From Crateriforma conspicua (GTDB taxonomy: Bacteria; Planctomycetota; Planctomycetia; Pirellulales; Pirellulaceae), in the NCBI RefSeq assembly GCF_007752935.1, contig NZ_CP036319.1, positions 2,232,001 to 2,296,000 of the forward strand: a DNA stretch of 64,000 bases, written 5' to 3'. Below, one piece after another: positions 17,328 through 26,684 of this stretch. The number at the start of each line of letters is the position of its first letter. Position 1 is the stretch's first letter. Position numbers and translations under genes: made by a program. The notes under the pieces were generated by a model, which saw only the letters and a list, made by a program, of their open reading frames with translations, made no database searches and had not been told where the DNA came from.

Positions 17328-19061
17328 ATGAAAATTGCTTCGTTTTTGAATCTGTGGCTTTTGGGTTGGGCATTCACGACCTGTTGTTTGGGAGGCCGAT
17401 CGGTTGAAGCAGCGCGGCCGAACGTTCTGTTTATCGCCGTTGATGATTTGAATGATTGGATCGGCTGTCTGGGCGGACATCCGCAAACGTTGACGCCGAA
17501 TATCGACCGCCTGGCGGCCAGCGGCCAGTTATTCAGTAACGCTCATTGTCCCGCACCGGCATGCAATCCGTCGCGTGGTGCGATTTTGTCGGGCATCTCG
17601 CCGCACGTGTCGGGGCTGTATGACAATCGACAAAAGATGCGCCAGATGATGCCCGACGCCGAATTGTTGCCCAAGTACTTTTCACGTCACGGGTATTGGT
17701 CGGCCGGATCTGGAAAGATCTTGCATTACTTCACCGATGCCGATTCGTGGGACGATTATTTTCCACCCAAGGAAACCGAAAATCCGTTCCCACGCACGTT
17801 CTATCCCAAGAATCGTCCGGTCAGTTTGCCTGTTGGTGGACCTTGGCAGTACATCGAAACCGACTGGGCGGCGCTGGATGTGACAGGCGAAGCATTTGGC
17901 GGTGATTGGTCGGTTTCCGAGTGGATCGGGCAGCAGCTTTCCAGGCAACACGATCAGGCATTCTTTTTGGCTTGTGGGATTTACCGACCACATGAACCCT
18001 GGTTTGTACCGGAAAAATACTTTCGGCCGTTTCTGTTGGACGACATTCAGTTGCCGCCGGGGTATCGCGAAGACGATCTGGATGATCTGCCACCGTCAGG
18101 CAAGTCGCGTGGACCGAATCGCTACTTCGCACACATTCGCAAGCATGGGCAATGGAAGCGGGCGATTCAAGGTTATCTGGCATCGATCCATTTTGCCGAT
18201 GCGATGGTCGGTCGAGTGTTGGACGCTTTGGCGAACGGTCCGAATCGAGACAACACGATCGTCGTTTTGTGGAGCGATCATGGTTGGCACTTGGGTGAAA
18301 AGCATCACTGGCAAAAGTACACAGGTTGGCGCGTCTGCACTCTTGTTCCGTTGATCGTGCGTGTTCCGGCGGGCGTTTCGGCTTTGCCCGATGGAACGCG
18401 GGCCGGTGCGGTGTGCAGTCGTCCGGTGAACTTGCTTAGCCTTTATCCCACACTGACGGACTTGGCCGGGCTGCCAGCGAAAGAAGGCAATGATGGACCG
18501 AGTCTGGTGCCACTTTTGAAGGATCCACAGTCCGATTGGCCCCATGCGTCGCTGACCTTCCTGAACCGACCCGGAAATCTGGCAATCAGCGGTGAACGCT
18601 GGCGGTACATCCGGTATGGCAACGGCGACCACGAGTTGTACGACATCGCGAAGGATCCCCATGAATGGGAGAACCTTGCGGAACGCCCCGAGCACAACGC
18701 AGAAATCCGGCGGCTGCAGCAATTCGTGCCTGAAACCTTCGCGAATTACCGAAGTGACAACACCGCGTCATTGCCTGTACTTTCCTGGAACCCGATCGGC
18801 GACGGAGCGTTGCCCGAATCAAAGCCGGGCGAGGCCACGGTTGACGTGATCATTGCCAACCGTGCGGGGCAACCGGTCGATGTCTGGTGGATCGACGCCG
18901 AGGGCCGGGCGCGGTCGTTCGGAACGCTGGAGGCCGGGTGGCAGAAGGCTTTCGGCACGCATCCGGGAACCGTTTTGCATGTCCAAACCATCGACGGCAA
19001 AACGATCGGATACTTCATCGTCGATGACCAGCCATCGCTTGCCATGATTCCGGCATTGTGA
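17328..19061 (+). CDS. Secreted sulfatase with VHL-like C-terminal domain
   Basis: A 577-residue exported sulfatase (signal peptide to ~residue 27). Motifs: RPNVLFIAVDDLNDW metal-binding aspartates, ACNPSRGAILSG with Cys79 as the formylglycine precursor, GSGKILH, IYRPHEPW and VVLWSDHGWHLGEKHHW. It matches the iduronate-2-sulfatase-like S1_7 group. An anaerobic or FGE maturase must act in trans; none is in the window. Residues ~503-577 (IIANRAGQPVDVWWIDAEG, then a GTLEAGW turn) look like the von Hippel-Lindau beta domain. Located 111 bases after the fusion gene on the same strand, so the two sulfatases probably form one transcription unit acting on a sulfated polysaccharide. Confidence 0.92.
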   Translation: MKIASFLNLWLLGWAFTTCCLGGRSVEAARPNVLFIAVDDLNDWIGCLGGHPQTLTPNIDRLAASGQLFSNAHCPAPACNPSRGAILSGISPHVSGLYDNRQKMRQMMPDAELLPKYFSRHGYWSAGSGKILHYFTDADSWDDYFPPKETENPFPRTFYPKNRPVSLPVGGPWQYIETDWAALDVTGEAFGGDWSVSEWIGQQLSRQHDQAFFLACGIYRPHEPWFVPEKYFRPFLLDDIQLPPGYREDDLDDLPPSGKSRGPNRYFAHIRKHGQWKRAIQGYLASIHFADAMVGRVLDALANGPNRDNTIVVLWSDHGWHLGEKHHWQKYTGWRVCTLVPLIVRVPAGVSALPDGTRAGAVCSRPVNLLSLYPTLTDLAGLPAKEGNDGPSLVPLLKDPQSDWPHASLTFLNRPGNLAISGERWRYIRYGNGDHELYDIAKDPHEWENLAERPEHNAEIRRLQQFVPETFANYRSDNTASLPVLSWNPIGDGALPESKPGEATVDVIIANRAGQPVDVWWIDAEGRARSFGTLEAGWQKAFGTHPGTVLHVQTIDGKTIGYFIVDDQPSLAMIPAL

Positions 19062-19109
19062 ATGAGCGGTCGGTCACCGACGAGTGATCTGTTTTTGCCG
19101 CCAGTCGGC

Positions 19110-20909
19110 TTATTCCAGGATGATGTCGTCGACGGTGTGACCGCCGGGGATCATCGGCAAGACGTGTTCTTGGTAGGGGACTTCGACGTCCAGCAAGAAC
19201 GGACCCTTGTATTCGATCATCTCGCGAATGGCCGATTCCAGGTCCGCTTTCTTGCGAACCGTTGCGGCGCCACAGCCATAGCCTTTGGCGATTTGGACGA
19301 AATTCGGATAGCGTTCTTTGGCGTATTCGAAGCGGTCCGCGTCACTCTTGCCCTTGGCTTCGTCGTGGTGAATCGGTCCCAGGTAAGTGTGGGCGCGATT
19401 GCGGTCCATGAATCGGTCTTCCCACTGAACGACCATGCCCAAGTGTTGGTTGTTCAGCAAGAACACTTTGACGGGCAGTTCTTCGCAGAAGCACGTCGCC
19501 AATTCTTGGATGTTCATCTGGAAACTGCCGTCGCCGTCGATGTCGATGACCAGGGCGTCGGGATGTGCCGCTTGAACGCCCATCGCCGCGGGCAGGCCAA
19601 AGCCCATGGTGCCAAGGCCGCTGCTGGACATGAACGTCCGCGGGCGACGGAACTTATAGAACTGTGCCGCCCACATTTGGTGTTGGCCGACGCCCACGCT
19701 GATGTAGGTGTTCATGTCGGCGGTGACATCGCTGAGCGTTTTGATGGCGTGCTGTTGCAGGATGCCGTCAAACGAATCGTCGTACGTCAGCGGGTACTTG
19801 GCTTTCAGTTCGCTGCAGTGGTCGCGCCACGGATCGATTTCACAGTGTTGAACGATCTCGTTCATTTGGACCAGGAAGCGTTTGACATCGCCGCGGACCG
19901 GGATGTGGGCTTCCTTGTTCTTGTTCAACTCGGATCCGTCGATATCGACGTGAATGATCTTGGCGTCTTTGGCGAACGCTTCGACCTTGCCCGTCACTCG
20001 GTCGTCGAACCGCACGCCCAAGGCGATCAACAGGTCACAGTCGCGAACGGCATAGTTGGCGTAGGCCGAACCGTGCATGCCCAGCCAGTCCATCGACAGC
20101 GGGTCGGCCGGATCGACCGCACCGATGCCCATGATGGTGGTCACCACGGGGATACCGCTTTGGCGGATGAATTGGCGAAGTTCTTCGCTGGCGTTGCCCA
20201 GGATGATGCCGCCACCGGCGTAGATGACCGGACGTCGTGAAAGCTTGATCGCCGCGTTGATTTGGCGGATCGTTTCGGACGGGATTTCCGGCGGTGTGGG
20301 TTCATAGCCGGGCAGATCCATTTCCGGATCCAGGTCCAATTCCGCGGTCGTCAGTTGGACGTCCTTGGGCATGTCGACCAAGACCGGTCCGGGGCGTCCG
20401 GTGGTCGCGATGTGGAAGGCTTCCTTCATGATCCGCGGCAGGTCGGCCAGGTCGGTCACCAAGTAGTGATGCTTGGTGATTCCGCGGCAGATTTCCGCCA
20501 TGGGCGTTTCCTGGAACGCGTCACTGCCGATCATCCCGGTGGGGACTTGGCCGGTGATGCAGACCATCGGAATGCTGTCCAGTTTGGCATCGGCGATCGC
20601 GGTGACCAGGTTGGTCGCGCCGGGGCCGCTGGTGGCCATGGCGACGCCGACTTTGCCGGTGCTGCGGGCGTAACCTTGGGCGGCGAACGCGCCGCCCTGT
20701 TCGTGTCGGGGCAGGATCGTCCGTAAATCGACGCCGAAACGGGTCAGCGATTGGTGCATCGGCATGCTGCATCCGCCGGGGTAGGCGAACAGCGTATCGA
20801 CGCCCTGATCGACCAGCGATTTGACCAAAATATCGGCGCCGTTCATCACGGGGGCGTCGGCTGGCTTGGATCCGCTGGTGGCGGACGAATCTGAATCAAC
20901 GGTGCTCAT
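19110..20909 (-). CDS. ilvB: Acetolactate synthase large subunit
   Basis: A 599-residue ThDP enzyme that condenses two pyruvates to acetolactate, or pyruvate with 2-oxobutyrate, at the head of branched-chain amino-acid synthesis. Visible: the ThDP glutamate in [15 protein letters not shown], the AHAS-type [25 protein letters not shown], the FAD region and the [14 protein letters not shown]...NN ThDP-binding motif followed by [13 protein letters not shown], diagnostic of AHAS over other ThDP enzymes. The ATG at 20909 is preferred to the TTG at 20915. No regulatory small-subunit gene (ilvN) is adjacent, so it must be elsewhere. Confidence 0.95.
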   Translation of the reverse strand: MSTVDSDSSATSGSKPADAPVMNGADILVKSLVDQGVDTLFAYPGGCSMPMHQSLTRFGVDLRTILPRHEQGGAFAAQGYARSTGKVGVAMATSGPGATNLVTAIADAKLDSIPMVCITGQVPTGMIGSDAFQETPMAEICRGITKHHYLVTDLADLPRIMKEAFHIATTGRPGPVLVDMPKDVQLTTAELDLDPEMDLPGYEPTPPEIPSETIRQINAAIKLSRRPVIYAGGGIILGNASEELRQFIRQSGIPVVTTIMGIGAVDPADPLSMDWLGMHGSAYANYAVRDCDLLIALGVRFDDRVTGKVEAFAKDAKIIHVDIDGSELNKNKEAHIPVRGDVKRFLVQMNEIVQHCEIDPWRDHCSELKAKYPLTYDDSFDGILQQHAIKTLSDVTADMNTYISVGVGQHQMWAAQFYKFRRPRTFMSSSGLGTMGFGLPAAMGVQAAHPDALVIDIDGDGSFQMNIQELATCFCEELPVKVFLLNNQHLGMVVQWEDRFMDRNRAHTYLGPIHHDEAKGKSDADRFEYAKERYPNFVQIAKGYGCGAATVRKKADLESAIREMIEYKGPFLLDVEVPYQEHVLPMIPGGHTVDDIILE

Positions 20910-21300
20910 GGACAATCCGGTCAGTCCGAAGTGGTGCGTTTAGCGAATTGGCGCGTCAAAACACGACATCCGCGGCAAAGACTCGGTCGTTGGGCCCGCA
21001 AACTGACATTGTCCTGGGCCGCGGAAATATCGAATCTTTGGGGCCGTCGCGATGAATACGAGACGATCCGGACGCGGGTCCGGAGGCGTCGCGTGCCGGG
21101 GCATGTTGTGATTGCACACGTCCGGCTGGTGTTCTAGTGTCCGCTGGGCCCGGCCGGGTTCGCGGCTGTCGGTCGGACAAAACACGCAGATGCCCCGATT
21201 GGCGGGCCGACAACGGGATCGGCCGCGGCGATAACGCCGCTCTCGTTGCTAACGTAAATTCGTGACACCACTTAGGCAATGCGTAAAACGGCCCCAGACC
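20910..21300. other. Divergent intergenic region between ilvB and crcB
   Basis: About 390 bases with no supported gene. A CCGGAC-GCGG-GTCCGG hairpin lies at 21068-21083. I searched by eye for a fluoride riboswitch before crcB and for a leader peptide before ilvB and saw neither. Confidence 0.45.
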
Positions 21301-21690
21301 ATGACAACTTGGATGAATCTCGGTGCAATTGCCGCAGGCGGCGCCGTCGGCGCGACCTGTCGCTATTTGGTGACCGTCGCCGCGATGGCGGTTCCGGGCG
21401 GGTCATCCCTGTGGGGGACCACGATCGTCAACGTGCTGGGCTGCGGTTTGCTGGGCGGATTGGCCGAATTCAGCCTGATTCACGGGAATTTGCCGCCCGC
21501 GATCGCGCTTGCCCTGCGAGTCGGTTTTTTGGGCAGTTTAACCACCTTTTCCACTTTCGCAGCCGAATCGGCGGCCACCGCGGGCGAAGGTCGTTTGGGC
21601 GTCGCGTCGGTCTATGTGTTGACGAATCTATTGGTCGGCTGGGCGGTGTTGCTGGGAAGCGCGTCGATGGTACGAGGCTGGATGTCGTGA
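21301..21690 (+). CDS. crcB: Fluoride-specific ion channel CrcB/Fluc
   Basis: A 129-residue four-helix membrane protein. GAIAAGGAVGATCRYLV opens the family, followed by GTTIVNVLGCGLLGGLAEF and the hallmark GFLGSLTTFSTFAAE, whose Phe/Ser/Thr residues line the fluoride pore. Fluc channels work as dual-topology dimers that let toxic fluoride out of the cell. The ATG at 21301 starts the family alignment; an in-frame start at 21262 adds 13 unrelated residues. The stop overlaps a GTG start of the next gene (GTGA), suggesting coupled translation with a large secreted protein. Confidence 0.92.
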   Translation: MTTWMNLGAIAAGGAVGATCRYLVTVAAMAVPGGSSLWGTTIVNVLGCGLLGGLAEFSLIHGNLPPAIALALRVGFLGSLTTFSTFAAESAATAGEGRLGVASVYVLTNLLVGWAVLLGSASMVRGWMS

Positions 21691-24677
21691 AGGTTTCAAG
21701 AAGATGGTATTCGCCGGCCACGTCGGTGTTGGCCGACTCCATTTCGCGAAGCGGTCAGGTCCACCGCATTTTGTGGGTGGTCTGTTTTGCCCTCGTCCTA
21801 GCCGTTGCCGGATCGGTCCAGGCACAGCGTGTTTGTCGGTTTCCCGATTACAGTGCCGTCGACGTCCTGCGTGAAGAATCGCGGCTGAACGCGGTGGCCG
21901 TGTCGCCCGATGGGCAAATTAGCGTGACCGTCGGTGACCGAGGCGTGATTTTGCGCTCGGCCGATCGTGGCCAGACATGGGCTCTGGTGGAATCGTCCAC
22001 GCGGGCTCGGCTGGATGACGTGACCGTGGTTTCGGCCGACCTGTGGGTGGCCGTCGGCGGGTTTGACGACCCGGTGACCGGCATCAGCCGCGGTGTCGTG
22101 ATCAGGTCGACCGATGGCGGCCGGTCTTGGTCACGCGGCATCGATGGCGATCTTCCACGCCTGAGACAAGTCGAATTTGATGCGGCACGTCGTTGTTTGG
22201 TCGCCGATGGCCGGTTCAGTTTTGCCGATCTGACCGACCGCTTTGAAAGCTACGACGGCGGGCGGCAATGGCAGGGTGCGGCGGCAACCGCACCGGACGT
22301 CCAAGGTTCGTTCAAACGTGCCGCGAAGACGCCGATCGTCGACGGACCGGCCGACGGCGTCGCTCGCGCGTCGGTAACGATCGCAGACCGCAATGGCGAT
22401 CGCAGGCGGGAAGAACAGATTGCCGTCGGCGATCACGGTCGAATTTGGCGACGCCGCGTACCGTCGACCGCGGGCGAAACCGCCGATGGCATTTTTTCTG
22501 GTGACGATGCGACGGCGACCGGTGCTTGGCAACCAGTCCATGGCGACGCGCGCCGCACTGCAATTCTGATTGTCACCACCGACCGCATTCAAACGCCCTG
22601 GAGGCTGATCGCCAGCGAAACGCTGCAGTCGGGCCAGCGAACGACTGTTTTGTGGTGGGATGAAAACTCGGCGGACCAGGCGTCGAACGCAAGCGAGCGT
22701 TTGGCGGACTTGGATCGATTCCATGACGCGGTTGTACAAATGGGCGGTGGCGGCGTTGATTATCAACCGGCTGTCCGGCCGTCTGGTTCCGCCGACGATG
22801 CCTCGCATTCCGGGTGGATCAACACTTGGCTGCGTCGTCATCGCCCGGCGGTGTTGGTGATCGACCGTCACATGTCACGAGCGGTGCGTCAGGCATGGTT
22901 GCACGCTGCCGTGAAAGCTCAGGTGCAACGCGTTGTCGACTGTCAGTACGGCACGTCGGGTGACACGCTGATGCATGCCGGGGCGTTGTACCCGCGGCTG
23001 GGTGTCGTTGCCTGCGATTTGCAGAACGATGCATGGATGACACTGGGCCCCGATGCGGCGATCAGCGCGGGGGCGTCGGGCGAACTGGATCACTTGGCTT
23101 TGCGATGGTTGTACGACGCTCGAGGTTCTATGGTGCCTGGTGAAAGCATTGCGTCTGGTCTGCCGCTGTCGTCGGGTTTCCGGATCGCCGCCGGGTTGCC
23201 GACCGCTTCGCGACGTGACGTCCAGATCGCACAGGCACGGATCGGGCTGACCCGCAAGGTGGAAGCCTTGTTGGGGCTGTCCGATAACGGTGACGGGGCA
23301 TCGATGCCCGCCGGCCGGCAATCGATGCAGGGAACCTTGAACCAACAATTGGATGCCCTGGTATCGCAATTCGATTCCGATGATCGCTTGGCGGTGTTGT
23401 GGCGATTGTATCGCCGGGCAACCGATGCATCGGGAAGGTCCGGGCCCGTTCGGCCGGTCGATCCGGGGGAATCACAGCGAATCCTTTTGGACCAAATCGC
23501 AAGCCGTTTTCCGTCACAAAGTGTCGGACAGTGGGCGGCCTTGCGGTCCAAAGTGCTGGCGGCCAGCCAGGAACGAAGCATGCTGGCCGCGGCTTCCCTG
23601 CCGGCGTTCTTGACCGAGCCGTCCGACGATCGGCCCCGGCATTCGGTCGAGGTGGTTCGATCGTCGCCCTTTCAAACCGAAAGCATCCAGCCAAGCGAAC
23701 CCCAGCAATCGGACCAGTCGATCGGCGGTATCGATTCGCCTTTTCAAGTGGAACGAACGCGATGGAAGGGCAAGGCAACGCTGGGGACCTTGGGCCAATT
23801 CGGTGAAGCGGTGTTTCCGGGATCGCGCGACAGCGATATCGCAACGTCATCCAAGGAACCGGGAGCCGTTGATTTGCAGTGGGAATTTCATCCCTGGCGG
23901 CTGTGGCTGAAACGGCCGGGCGGGTGTTTGGACACCGATGCCCAATCCGACACGTCGACTGAAATTGAAAACGTGGATGCCGCGATCGCCGATGCACCAA
24001 AATCCGTCCCCGCCGGCGATTCGTTATCACCGGGGCTGCAGCGTTTGGCGATGGCCGATCGGACGAACGGCTGGGGCGAATTGCTGACCCGTGCGACGAT
24101 GGTCGCCCCCGTGGCGGTCACCCCGAAGCGTCCTTGGTTGGATGGTCGCTTGGACGACGCGTGTTGGCAGGGGGCGGTGGAAACCCAACGTGACGGCGTT
24201 CGATTTCGCTTCGCCAGTGACGACGAGTTCATTTTTATCGCGGTGGTTTGCGACGAAGCAACGCACATCGGTTCCGGCGGATCAACTCCGGTGCAAGCTT
24301 CGGTTTCAACGGGACCCGCCGATTCCGCCAAACGCCGCGACCATGATTTGTCGCAACGGCCGCACTTGGAATTGCGTCTGGACGTCGATGGGGACCTGAC
24401 GACGGCTTACCGGATCGCGATGACGGCCGATCGGCACACGTTCGACGGCGTCGACGGCATGTCGGGGTGGCAGCCGACTTGGTTTTATGCCAGCGAAGCG
24501 GACGACAGCGGTGTCACATTCGAGATCGCAATCCGACGCAACGATTTGCAACGCGACGGCGAAGCCACGGATGTCTGGTTCGCTCAAGTCCGCTGGGCCC
24601 TGCCCGGTGCATCACACCGCGATCGTCTGTTGCCACGGCCAACGGATTGGGTGCGTTTACGTTGGCTGGTGCCATAG
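21687..24677 (+). CDS. Large secreted protein with BNR/Ycf48-like repeats and CBM9-like C-terminus
   Basis: A 996-residue protein beginning at GTG 21687, which overlaps the crcB stop by four bases. The frame is open far upstream, but only from here does it encode a signal peptide (hydrophobic WVVCFALVLAVAGSVQAQ, residues ~32-49). Residues ~60-200 contain Asp-box-like BNR/Ycf48 repeats (AVSPDGQISVTVGDRGVILRSADRGQTW). Residues ~200-800 are a large region of unknown fold (a GXP-rich alpha part, many DxD). Residues 813-996 (LDGRLDDACW, FASDDEFIFIAVVCDE, HLELRLDVDGD, FEIAIRRNDL) match the CBM9-like/DOMON carbohydrate-binding fold. It is probably an envelope or extracellular protein; its link to fluoride export is unexplained. 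Confidence 0.78.
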   Translation: MKVSRRWYSPATSVLADSISRSGQVHRILWVVCFALVLAVAGSVQAQRVCRFPDYSAVDVLREESRLNAVAVSPDGQISVTVGDRGVILRSADRGQTWALVESSTRARLDDVTVVSADLWVAVGGFDDPVTGISRGVVIRSTDGGRSWSRGIDGDLPRLRQVEFDAARRCLVADGRFSFADLTDRFESYDGGRQWQGAAATAPDVQGSFKRAAKTPIVDGPADGVARASVTIADRNGDRRREEQIAVGDHGRIWRRRVPSTAGETADGIFSGDDATATGAWQPVHGDARRTAILIVTTDRIQTPWRLIASETLQSGQRTTVLWWDENSADQASNASERLADLDRFHDAVVQMGGGGVDYQPAVRPSGSADDASHSGWINTWLRRHRPAVLVIDRHMSRAVRQAWLHAAVKAQVQRVVDCQYGTSGDTLMHAGALYPRLGVVACDLQNDAWMTLGPDAAISAGASGELDHLALRWLYDARGSMVPGESIASGLPLSSGFRIAAGLPTASRRDVQIAQARIGLTRKVEALLGLSDNGDGASMPAGRQSMQGTLNQQLDALVSQFDSDDRLAVLWRLYRRATDASGRSGPVRPVDPGESQRILLDQIASRFPSQSVGQWAALRSKVLAASQERSMLAAASLPAFLTEPSDDRPRHSVEVVRSSPFQTESIQPSEPQQSDQSIGGIDSPFQVERTRWKGKATLGTLGQFGEAVFPGSRDSDIATSSKEPGAVDLQWEFHPWRLWLKRPGGCLDTDAQSDTSTEIENVDAAIADAPKSVPAGDSLSPGLQRLAMADRTNGWGELLTRATMVAPVAVTPKRPWLDGRLDDACWQGAVETQRDGVRFRFASDDEFIFIAVVCDEATHIGSGGSTPVQASVSTGPADSAKRRDHDLSQRPHLELRLDVDGDLTTAYRIAMTADRHTFDGVDGMSGWQPTWFYASEADDSGVTFEIAIRRNDLQRDGEATDVWFAQVRWALPGASHRDRLLPRPTDWVRLRWLVP

Positions 24678-24777
24678 CGTTGTGCCGCGTCTGTTAGAAT
24701 AGGGTTCCGCAGAATCGTGCGGACGATTGCGGCTTGATGTGCATGATTGTTGGTGGACGCCAAAGGCGGGTGACGCG

Positions 24778-25650
24778 ATGAAGATTCTGATTGCTGTGGA
24801 CGGTTCCCCCGATTCGATGGAAGCGGTGAAGGCGATCGGTCGCCTGACGGAAAAGACGCCGTCACAGATTTTGCTGGCCACGGTGGTCAATCCACCGGAG
24901 GTTCCGATCGACGCATCGGCCGACTTGTGGGTGCCTCAGTTGTTGCAACAACAGGAGGAATTGGCGGCGTCGACGTTGGACAACGCGGCGGCCCTGTTGG
25001 CCGGTCACGACCATGTGACGACCAAGACCTGCACCGGGCATGTGACCCATTCCATTTTGGACACCGCCGACGAATACGGTGCGGACTTGATCGTCATCGG
25101 TGCGGTCGGGCATTCGGCCGTTGCCCGCATCGTTTTGGGCAGCGTCAGCGACGACGTGGCCACTCATGCCAAGCAAAGCGTTTTGGTGTATCGACGTAGC
25201 GAAGGGTTCGCCGCCGGTGGGAACGACTTGCGTGTCACCGTCGCCTATGACGGATCCGATTCATCGGAAAAGGCGTTGGTTGATTTTGCCAACGTCGATT
25301 GGTCCGGAGACGCCATCGTCAATGTGGTCTCGGTGGCATCCCGGTTGGAAATGTTCGGTCAAGAAATCACACCCGCGGCGATCGAAGAATCTGCCAAACG
25401 GCGTACCGATGCCAAGCGTTTGGCCGTCGTGGGGGCCGAGCGTTTGAAGAAGCACGTCGCCACCGTTGCCGCGACGATGATGGAATCGGACCACATCGGC
25501 GAAGGCATCATGAAAGCGGCCGCCGAACACAACAGCGGTTTGATCGTGGTGGGCGACAAAGGACACGGCTTTGTTGCCCGTCTGTTAATGGGCAGCACGT
25601 CACGCTATGTGTTGCGGCACGCCACGCAGTCCGTTTTGATCGCTCGCTGA
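24778..25650 (+). CDS. Tandem-domain universal stress protein
   Basis: A 290-residue cytoplasmic protein made of two UspA domains. Domain 1 (residues 1-145) begins MKILIAVDGSPDSMEAV and ends with the ATP-binding loop G-x-x-G-(x9)-G in GAVGHSAVARIVLGSVSDDV. Domain 2 (residues ~152-290) has VTVAYDGSDSSEKAL and GDKGHGFVARLLMGSTSRYVL. Both copies keep the glycine pattern, so both may bind ATP. Tandem USPs respond to starvation, oxidative and envelope stress. The ATG at 24778 is the true domain start; the open frame upstream to 24727 is not family-like. Monocistronic by spacing. Confidence 0.92.
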   Translation: MKILIAVDGSPDSMEAVKAIGRLTEKTPSQILLATVVNPPEVPIDASADLWVPQLLQQQEELAASTLDNAAALLAGHDHVTTKTCTGHVTHSILDTADEYGADLIVIGAVGHSAVARIVLGSVSDDVATHAKQSVLVYRRSEGFAAGGNDLRVTVAYDGSDSSEKALVDFANVDWSGDAIVNVVSVASRLEMFGQEITPAAIEESAKRRTDAKRLAVVGAERLKKHVATVAATMMESDHIGEGIMKAAAEHNSGLIVVGDKGHGFVARLLMGSTSRYVLRHATQSVLIAR

Positions 25651-25697
25651 AGCCCTGCCCAAAAACTTGAATCACCGCGGCCCAGAAGCACCCGGCA

Positions 25698-26456
25698 TCA
25701 TTCGCCTTTGGGAACGACCGCGTTTTCACCGTACTGTCGTCGATATTTCGTCGGCGACACATTCATGATGCGTTGAAAGCTGCGGCTGAAATGGGCGTGG
25801 TCATAAAAGCCGCAACGTTGTGCGATGTTGGAAACGCTGTGGTCGGTCTGCCGCAACATCTTGGTCGCCTGTTCGATGCGAATGCGGATCAGATATTGTC
25901 GCGGTGATGTCCCAAAAGCCAATCGAAACCGTCGTTCAAAATGGCTGACCGACAACCCCGACATCTCCGCTAGTTGGTCGCTGGTCACGTGCCGATCAAA
26001 GTGCTGGTGAAGGTATTCCATCACGTCACCCAGCGCATCGGCGGTGCCCGATTGCATGCGTTCGATTTGGCGTGAACACCCCGCCACGCCGATGACTTTG
26101 CCACTTTGATCGCGCAGCGGGATCTTGGTCGTTGCAACCAAACGCGGCGAACCCACGTCCTCCGGGGCGCTCTCGATCCGGTTGATGATGGGCTTGCCCG
26201 ACTTCATCACGCGGCGGTCGTCGTCGCGGTATTCGTCGGCGCGGACCTTGGGAAAAAAGTCATGGTCGGTTTTGCCGATCACGTCGTCCGCCGACGTCAC
26301 GCCACAGTATTCGCATCCGCGGCGGTTCAGCGACACGAATCGGCCCCGCCGGTCTTTGACGAAAAACGAGACGTCGGGCAGTCGGTCGAACAGGGCCAAG
26401 ATTTGATCCGCCGGCAGACGCTGCAAAAAGGCGTCGCGAAAGTCAGTGTTTTTCAT
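25698..26456 (-). CDS. AraC-family regulator with N-terminal PAS sensor domain
   Basis: A 252-residue transcription factor. Residues ~15-130 are a PAS domain (FDRLPDVSFFVKDRRGRFVSLNRRGCEYCG, TDHDFFP, VMKSGKPI, IPLRDQSGKVIGVAG). Residues ~145-245 are the two-helix-turn-helix AraC DNA-binding domain (TSDQLAEMSGLSVSHFERRFRLAFGTSPRQYL, then HSVSNIAQRCGFYDHAHFSRSFQRIMNVSPTKYRR). Cysteines in the PAS core (CEYC) might serve in ligand or redox sensing. It is transcribed divergently from the PSD1/DUF1501 pair and is a candidate regulator of it. A similar PAS form (TDHDFFP-like, VMRSGKP) appears in the histidine kinase at 33747. Confidence 0.9.
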   Translation of the reverse strand: MKNTDFRDAFLQRLPADQILALFDRLPDVSFFVKDRRGRFVSLNRRGCEYCGVTSADDVIGKTDHDFFPKVRADEYRDDDRRVMKSGKPIINRIESAPEDVGSPRLVATTKIPLRDQSGKVIGVAGCSRQIERMQSGTADALGDVMEYLHQHFDRHVTSDQLAEMSGLSVSHFERRFRLAFGTSPRQYLIRIRIEQATKMLRQTDHSVSNIAQRCGFYDHAHFSRSFQRIMNVSPTKYRRQYGENAVVPKGE

Positions 26457-26684
26457 GCCGTAAAATTACACGGCAATGGTTTTCCGGTGCAAGACGTTTG
26501 GTCGCACCCCGGATAGGTTTGTCTTCACAGCCGATGGTCGGGACCGCCGCAATACAGGTCATCGTCCCGCGGATCGGCCAATGTACCCCAAATCCGACCC
26601 GTTTCTTGCGGCTTCAGCGGTATCGTCCGTTCGACCGGCGAAACCGGTTTTCCGATTGTTTCCCCACTTCGGCCCTTTGACCCG

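Noticed and set aside
19062-20240. 392-residue plus-strand frame opposite ilvB
   Set aside because: Exact antisense of a well-conserved gene; such long antisense frames are common in GC-rich codon use.
21100-21300. Fluoride riboswitch upstream of crcB
   Set aside because: The conserved core (GG-x-GATG...TTC) and pseudoknot pairing could not be found in either orientation by eye.
21279-21686. Extension of the 996-residue secreted protein through crcB
   Set aside because: The extra 136 residues are Arg-rich, lack a signal peptide and overlap a well-supported crcB in another frame; the signal peptide starts after GTG 21687.
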